A DNA stretch of 64,000 nt from Sipunculus nudus (Eukaryota; Annelida; Sipuncula; Golfingiida; Sipunculidae): NCBI GenBank assembly GCA_026874595.1, contig CM049318.1, positions 21,739,456-21,803,455 of the forward strand. Reading direction: 5' to 3'. Numbering within the stretch: the stretch's first letter is position 1; each line of letters begins with the position of its first letter. The notes beneath the pieces are model-generated. The model made no database searches, had not been told where the DNA came from, and was given only the letters and a program-made list of their open reading frames with translations. This document shows positions 57,896-64,000 of this stretch, in pieces. The position numbers were made by a program, and so were the translations under genes.

Positions 57896-58969
57896 GAATA
57901 TTGATATTTTTATATTCTATCTTTCATCAAATCTGGTCCGGCTAAGTAAAACAACCGCGATCATTGGCATCGGACACAAACACACTACTAGTTTACACTG
58001 TACCCTGAAGGGGTTGTATAGTGTCTCTGTAGTTGGTGATGTCACACGAAACATTAAAAGCATAAATACTAACAGTACTTGGATAACACCGTGACCATGT
58101 CAGACTCAGTATGCTCACATGCAAGGTGTGATATGACAACCACTGAGCAATTAGAATTCTGTTTACCGCGGCTGAAGTGGCTTCTAGGAGACTGGAGTCA
58201 CACCTCAGCTAATTGTCCGGCGACGCCACTATCAAAATGTTTTCCTTGGCTCCGGCTAATTCCTCTCATTTCGTGTTTTGTGCGTTCACTCTCAGCACCC
58301 GTTTAAACGACATGTATGATCGGTCAGCATATTTGTTTAGGGGTGTCAGGTTCATATTCCAATTGTCCACGTCCCACTGAGCAGATGTCCAAGTAGCCGC
58401 GTGTGTAAACGGCACGTTGTGACCACTCTGTACGTCTCTACTTGAGTGGCCGGAGACTGCGGGTGGTGGACGGGGAGAGGCCCAATGAAAAGTGTCAAAC
58501 ACGCACCCCCACTGCGTGTGGCACAATGATACAATTGTACATTAACGGAGGCATATTGCACCAATATCTTCAATATCTGAATTTTACCCGCATATTCGCA
58601 AAAACATAAGGGTCGTAATAACGCCCTCCGGACTGTCTCACAGTCAAACACGTACAATTAAAGAAAGGCAATTTTTTTTTTCATTTTGTACGGATCCATT
58701 AAAAAGGTGATATAACAGTGTTACTATTGAAAGCATTCACGTCTTTTTTCACGCAAGTGTGCGTGCAGGATGGCATGTAAAATGACAGAATAAGGTTTAC
58801 ACTGAGCCAAGTGTGGCTGAAATTCACCCACTGTAGCCCGGTGTTATGTATCAATGGTCTGCTCACGTCTATTATCATTCATCTTTTATATTTCATTCAC
58901 CTGTTCGTGAATTCTATTTAACATCTTGTCCCCGCCTGCCCACGTCTACTCAACCCTACCTTTTTTTTC
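57896..58969. other. intergenic, no gene seen
   Basis: Mixed composition. Overlapping frames on both strands at 58079-58657 have no recognisable domain. Confidence 0.4.
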
Positions 58970-60660
58970 CCCCACGTCTTCTAATGCCTGCCAACATTTG
59001 TCTAATCAAGCTTGCTAATATTCTTCAATTCATACCAACTAATATTCTTTTACTTGCCCTTGCTAACATTCGTCTACTCACGCCGACCAATATTCGTCTA
59101 CTCAAGTCTGTTGTAAGGCCAACTATAATTCGTCTACTCACGTCCGCTGGCATTCGTCTTTAATGCCTGCCAACATTCGTCTACTCACGCTTACTAACAT
59201 TCTTCAATTCATACCAACTAATATTCTTTACTTACCCTTTGCAAACATTCGTCTACTCACGCCGACCAATATTCGTCTACTCAAGTCTGTTGTAAGACCT
59301 CCTGTTCAACGTCTACTTACCCCTGCTAGCATTCGTCTATTCACACCAGCCATCATTCGTTTACTTACGCTGAATAGCATTCGTCTCACCTTCGAACTAA
59401 CATTCGTCTCACCATGTCTGCTAACGTTTGCTTACTAATGCCTGTTGTGTGTCCTGCTAATATTCGTCTACTCACATCTTTTAATATTCATCTACTCATG
59501 TCTGCTATTGCATTCGTCTACTCATGTCTACTGACATTTAGTCTAACGACGCCTGGTAACATTCGCCTACTCACCTCTAGAAACATTCGTCTGCTCACGC
59601 CTTCTAATATTCGTCTACTCACGTCTGTTAACATTCGTCTACACACGTATGTTAACATTCGTCTACACACGTCTGTTAACATTCGTCTACACACGTCTGA
59701 TAACATTCGTCTGCACACGTCTGATAACATTCGTCTACACACGTCTGATAACATTCGTCTACACACGTCTGTTAACATTTGACTACACACGTCTGATAAC
59801 ATTCGTCTACAAACGTCTGATAACATTCGTCTACACACGTCTGACTACATTCGTGTACTCACGTCTGCTAATATTCGTCTACTCACACCTTCTAATATTC
59901 ATCTACTCATGTCTGCTATTGCATTCGTCTACTCATGTCTACTGACATTAGTCTAATGACGCCTGCTAATATTCGTCTACTCACGCCTACAAAAAAATCG
60001 TCAACTCAGGTCTGATAACATTCGTCTACTGACGCCTGGTAACATTCGTCTACTGACGCCTGGTAGCATTCGTCTACTGACGCCTGGTAACATTCGTCTA
60101 CTGACGCCTGGTTACATTCGTCTACTCACGTCTGCTAAGATTCGGCTACTCGCGCCTACAATAAGCTGTCAACTCAGGTCTGATAACATTCGTCTACTGA
60201 CGCCTGGTTACATTCGTCTACTCACCCTTGCTTACACTCGTCTACTCACGCCTACAAAAAGCTTTCTACTCACATCTGATAACATTCGTCTACTGACGCC
60301 TGCTAACATTCGTCCATTCATACCAACTATAATTCTTTTACTTACGCTTGCTAATATACGGATACTCAGCCTACTATAATTCGTCTACTCACGCCTATTA
60401 ATATTCGTCTTCTCACACCTGCTAACTTTTCTCTACTTACGCCTGCTAGCATTCGTCTATTCACACCAACCATCATTCATTTACTGACCAATATACATCT
60501 ACTCCCACCAACAAACATTCGTCTAACCATGTCTGCTAACATTTGCTTACTCGCACATCTGTTGTGTGACCTGCTAATATTCGTCTACTCACGTCTGTTA
60601 ACATTCGTCTAACCAAACTTGCTAACCCTAGTCTACTCATGCCTGCTAACATTAAAATGG
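58970..60660. repeat. 24-bp minisatellite with higher-order structure
   Basis: About 70 variants of TAACATTCGTCTACTCACGT plus CTGC, most 24 bp long. The most regular part is 59620-59870. Longer periods overlie it: 58986-59162 is echoed from 59164 (about 178 bp), and 59484-59560 is echoed at 59889-59965 (405 bp). Because 24 is a multiple of three, open frames run through on both strands (NIRLHTSD, RRMLSDVC). Unit-length changes break them, so they are not genes. Confidence 0.9.
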
Positions 60661-60864
60661 TTTATATTGTTCACGCTTACTAAACATTTATCTAGTCTTG
60701 TCCTTTCACCCTCTCATGCCAACATATCACTCAGGCTTGCAAAAGTCCATATACTAATGCCAGTTAACATGCTTTTACTAACTCGTACCATTATTCGCCT
60801 ACTCACACCAGCTATCTTTACCCATTCAAGTCTGTTTTCATTTATCTTTTCATTCACGCTCTCC

Positions 60865-61335
60865 AGTGATGGATGACTCGAGTCCTTTTTTCCTTTTTTT
60901 AACGAAATTGGATTAGGACTTGGACTCGAGCGTCCTGATATCTGACTTGTATTCAGATTAGGAGGCAAGGGACCCGAGAAGTCAGACCGAGTCCATCTCG
61001 AGGCCATTAGAAGGAAAGCTCTGTCTCATGCCACAAAGATAGTTATATACATGTGCGAACTACACACAGAAGCTTACGAAAAAAAAGACTGTATATAGTA
61101 AGTTTTAGGACCGCAACAGGAGCTAAATGTAATTAAATCTTCAAGTAAATGGATTGTGTAAACTAGAATAATCATAATGGCAAAGTTCCATTTTAAATTT
61201 CTTATATAAAGAGATTTTTATTGGACTCGGGTTTCAGATGAACCTGAAGGACTCGGACTTGGACTCGTGGAGCCTGGTTTAACACATATGCAGTTAGACT
61301 CGGGTGGTGTGGGCTCGACTACATCGCTGACACTC
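60865..61335. repeat. interspersed repeat rich in GGACTCG
   Basis: 'gactcgagtcc' near 60876, 'ggacttggactcgag' near 60918, 'gactcgggt' near 61225, 'ggactcggacttggactcg' near 61250 and 'gactcgggtggtgtgggctcg' near 61298. GACTCGAGTC-type palindromes at the edges suggest a MITE-like unit of ~470 bp. No coding. Confidence 0.5.
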
Positions 61336-62365
61336 TCACACGTTGGATAATATATAACATACAAAGAAATATATAATATTCATTCTTTATTGACACAGGC
61401 ATAAATAAATGCTTGCTCAATGAAGTAAACGTAAAATAGTCTATGTAAACATATATATACAGCAATCATGTATAAAATTGTATGTAAAATGGAAGACTTT
61501 GGTCTCAAGTTTGAGCATGAAGACTGCGATTCTTATACATTAACATTGCAGTGATGATAGTTGGTGACACAGTATTCGTCACATGATTTGTAAAGTACTT
61601 AAAATGGTTATAAATGCTAATTACAATAACACAAGTTCAAGTACCTAAATTAAGTTCGTATGTCTGATGCATACAAATATTTTCTACATTTTCTGCAAGT
61701 TCAACTATAACCTGGCATTTTCGGTGATATTTGTAATCCGATTATGATTTAAGGTGTTCTCTGTTTTCCTGCTGTAAAAGTGAGAAATTTGCCTGCAAGG
61801 GTCCAGGTTTATATATTTCTTTGTGGATTCGCTGCAAGTCCTGATAACATAGATACAATTGTCCATCCACTAATGTTATCGCCTATCTTTTCGTTAAATT
61901 ATCCTGAGAAAGTGTTCTATATAAAAGCCGTACTTATTCACTTATAAACAGGGGCTTGTAAATACTGATAATCAACAATATTCAAGGGTACCATGACAGT
62001 ATAACGTAAACGAGGATGAGCGGTGTAAATGAATACGAACTGCTTTAATTATATACGATATTGTACCTGCTAAGTTCCGGTTAACACCATCTGTTTTTCG
62101 GACGATCTAACCCTACCAATCATCTAACATACTAGTAGTAGTAGTTCCTCATTACAGGCGAGAAATTTTTCACCGGAAATTACCCTAGGCACGAGACACG
62201 CGCCCATAATGTGTAATCACCACTTACCAATGATTTAATGACAGACCCTGTTGATAATGTACAGGTTATCTGCCCTAATGATGTGACAGGTAGTAACACC
62301 TTCAACTCAAATTTCCGGGTTCTGATTCATATCAGGAACACCTCGTAGATACCAAGAAGCCATCT
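61336..62365. other. downstream flank of Ptf1a-like gene, no gene seen
   Basis: AT-rich with no coding signature. Confidence 0.4.
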
Positions 62366-62371
62366 TTTATT
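62366..62371 (-). terminator. candidate polyadenylation signal of Ptf1a-like gene
   Basis: AATAAA on the minus strand about 355 bp past the stop codon. This is the closest clear canonical hexamer. Confidence 0.4.
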
Positions 62372-62725
62372 ATCCCTAGCATATTTGCGCATTTGCTGCC
62401 CCATTACACTTAAACTATAATATATGATTATAATGTTCAAATGACTTGACTGAGCTGACTAACATGCATGTGTGTAGAACGTGTATATTCTGGTACTATG
62501 CGATAACTTAATATGATATAAATACTAAAATAAATTATGACATAGCTGGTAACATTAATATAATATAACAAACCCGTAACACACGGATATACATTAAGAA
62601 AATAAATTATAAGTTCTTCCAGCCAAACCGTGACATGACTAGCAATTGTCAAACAATGGCAGGTTTTTTTTTTTTCATTTGTGCCATGATAATAAATGCA
62701 ATTTTAAAGTCCAAACATTTCTTTT

Positions 62726-62874
62726 TCACAGTTCTCCAACATAAAGGTTTGTATTTTCAGGCATCCATACTTTAGCAGAATATTTACGGTCGGTCATTAT
62801 GCTGTTTTCTCCCTCCCATGATAAAGAGTGGCCGATCAGTGCACTTGTATCAACAGCTGTCGGACTTAGAGAAT
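62726..62874 (-). CDS. Ptf1a: Ptf1a-like, exon 2 (C-terminal RBPJ-binding-type motif)
   Basis: Acceptor ctttccacag ends at 62875 on the minus strand. The exon supplies the last two bases of codon 152 and runs to the stop at 62726, giving residues 152-200. It contains HSLSW (residues 167-171) and SAKVWMPE (184-191), the pair of conserved Trp motifs seen near the C-terminus of vertebrate PTF1A. There the corresponding region binds RBPJ/RBPJL to form the trimeric PTF1 complex. Keeping both Trp suggests the RBPJ interaction is conserved here. The phase-1 junction with exon 1 restores one continuous frame of 603 bp including the stop. Confidence 0.8.
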
Positions 62875-63118
62875 CTGTGGAAAGAAATGAAAAAAGATAT
62901 TTTGAGGATTTATTTAAAAAACAAATAATCTTAAACAATGTAAATCATATATATTTGTTTGTAAAAGGACAAAGGTAAACGTAAATCTGAAAATGCATTG
63001 AAATGAATTGAGGAAACTTTGAGGAGAGCTACAAAATGGATAAGAAGTAAAAATTTAAAATAAATATGCTTCAGCAAACTGCCCGATAAAACTAAGTAAA
63101 CAGACAATTCATATATAC
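62875..63118 (-). other. Ptf1a: Ptf1a-like intron
   Basis: 244 bp with donor AG|GTATATAT (GT at 63118-63117) and acceptor TTTCCACAG. Phase 1, located between the bHLH and the C-terminal Trp motifs. The open frame running from exon 1 into it encodes a hydrophobic, AT-rich tail typical of intron read-through. Confidence 0.8.
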
Positions 63119-63572
63119 CTTTTGATGGGTAGGTGATTACGACTTTGTTCTCATGTTCTTCTTGGTGTTCGTTAGCAGACGTTTGTGACTCTGGTAGCGT
63201 GACGATATCCCGTAAATGTTGAATGTAGCCAATAGCGAGACGCAGGGTATCAACTTTGGACAGCTTACGGTCGGCTTCCGAGATTGGAATACTGGTACGG
63301 AGATTATCGAAAGCTTCATTGATGGTTTTCATCCGGCGTCGCTCTCTCATGTTCGCAGCTTGCCTTTGTTGGACTTTCCTGGAGGAACACTGTGAACGTC
63401 TGCTCGAAGTTTTTTTCTGAACTTGATGACTCTGCAGATTCGGAGTTGGCACAGGATTGTAGCTTTCGTTGGGAAACCACGAGCAGTTCCATTGCTGTGG
63501 CTCGGGTTGATAGCTGTGGAACGTTTCTTGGGGGTACCAGATTTGCTGCTCCATGCCGAAGTTCTGTTCCAT
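63119..63572 (-). CDS. Ptf1a: Ptf1a-like bHLH transcription factor, exon 1
   Basis: Residues 1-151 of a 200-aa class II bHLH protein. The start is the first Met (63572), with an in-frame stop at 63594-63596 upstream. Residues 1-50 are Gln/Pro/aromatic-rich. The basic region is 69-81 ([13 protein letters not shown], with the E-box-reading Glu 77 and flanking Arg), helix 1 about 82-96, a short loop, and helix 2 about 104-121 ([18 protein letters not shown]). [15 protein letters not shown] is the Ptf1a signature; Fer3/FERD3L has SRIETLRLA instead. Family members dimerise with E proteins and bind CANNTG in the nucleus, specifying pancreas, retina and neural fates in vertebrates and mainly neural cells in invertebrates. 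At 200 aa it is much shorter than vertebrate PTF1A (about 325 aa). Fer2-type paralogy is the main alternative. Confidence 0.82.
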
Positions 63573-64000
63573 TAAGAAAAAGCTGATGAATTCTTAAGTT
63601 TGTTCCCGACGGCGCCCTCACACCATGTAATCCTTCTTTCGCACGTGCGCACGCTTTATTCTAATGTCTTGAGTCAACACCGGCGGGTGTTCGGTGATTG
63701 GTGACGCGTGCCACGCAGTCAGCCAATCACGTGGCGCGTGGCTTGTGAGCCGACATTTCCAGTCAGGTCTGCACCCGGTTGACGTAAAACCAAGAACTTT
63801 GCTCTGTAAACACACGGGCGATGAGCGATACTTAAAACTAAACATCCAAGCAAATACGGAGTTGCTTGCGAAAGTCATGTGCAACACGGGGCGGCAGGCA
63901 ACTAGCCCTCGGCGAAATTGAATTTTTACCTTTGATTGGCGTTGTACAGATGTTCCGGATTGATTTGTAAAGTTGTCTCGATGACCACGAGAGCGAAAGG
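63573..64000 (-). promoter_or_regulatory. Ptf1a: 5' flank of Ptf1a-like gene
   Basis: GC-richer than most of the window and CpG-bearing. It contains CCAAT at 63723-63727 directly beside CACGTG (63728-63733), and a second CCAAT box (as ATTGG) at 63697-63701. No TATA box is obvious, and no clear bipartite PTF1 site (E-box plus TTTCCCA) was found. Open frames on both strands here are not supported as genes. Confidence 0.4.

Noticed and set aside
59414-59945. Apparent repeat proteins on both strands (NIRLHTSD, RRMLSDVC)
   Set aside because: Produced by a 24-bp minisatellite; all frames stay open and none is bounded by gene signals.
58970-60660. CRISPR-like array
   Set aside because: Direct tandem 24-bp units without unique spacers in a eukaryotic setting.
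62931-63118. Read-through C-terminus of the bHLH frame as the real protein end
   Set aside because: Consensus donor and acceptor join the bHLH to the conserved SLSW/AKVW exon in frame; the read-through tail is hydrophobic and AT-rich.

Overview
This is a eukaryotic, AT-rich, repeat-dominated genomic window, almost certainly from a marine invertebrate. Long (TA)n tracts, tRNA-derived SINE heads, several families of short TIR elements, and long non-coding interspersed repeats with TCCGTCCG-like starts and a CCCATGGGTC-like end suggest a lophotrochozoan, most likely a bivalve or gastropod mollusc. That assignment is an impression from repeat style and protein resemblance; no search was run.

Two protein-coding loci are firm. 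A very large C2H2 zinc-finger exon lies on + (25792-31904, about 2034 residues from its first internal Met, 32 finger-like units in four blocks separated by acidic, Ser-rich spacers). At the right edge, on -, is a two-exon bHLH gene (62726-63572, 200 aa) whose bHLH and C-terminal SLSW/AKVW motifs identify it as Ptf1a-like. A good orphan exon of an unidentified gene is at 12609-12711 (+), and a decayed non-LTR reverse transcriptase is at 9270-9475 (-).

Layout. 0-5.6 kb: repeats and a promoter-like cluster (E-boxes, CCAAT, E2F-like site, TATA box) near 2.3-2.5 kb with no long ORF behind it. 5.6-8.2 kb: a TIR element holding a probable solo LTR, a (TA)n tract and a fold-back MITE. 8.2-25.7 kb: MITEs, a LINE relic, the orphan exon, SINEs, tandem repeats and the first 2.5 kb 'AGCTCAG...CTTG' element (copy A). 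25.8-31.9 kb: the zinc-finger gene. 32.6-42.7 kb: a locally duplicated repeat field with copies B and C. 43.1-44.3 kb: an LTR-like piece with a tRNA-like core, then a tandem repeat in which each full unit carries a complete type I hammerhead ribozyme core, that is, a retrozyme-like or Penelope-LTR-like locus. 45-58 kb: mostly featureless AT-rich DNA with a second MITE copy, a SINE and trinucleotide repeats. 59-60.7 kb: a 24-bp minisatellite with higher-order structure. 62.4-64 kb: Ptf1a-like gene and its 5' flank.

The most interesting items are the tandem hammerhead ribozymes, the copy A/B/C element family whose three insertions can each be read against an uninterrupted homologous site in the same window, and the internally duplicated, partly decayed finger blocks of the zinc-finger gene. 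The two genes have no evident functional connection. All identities were judged by eye.
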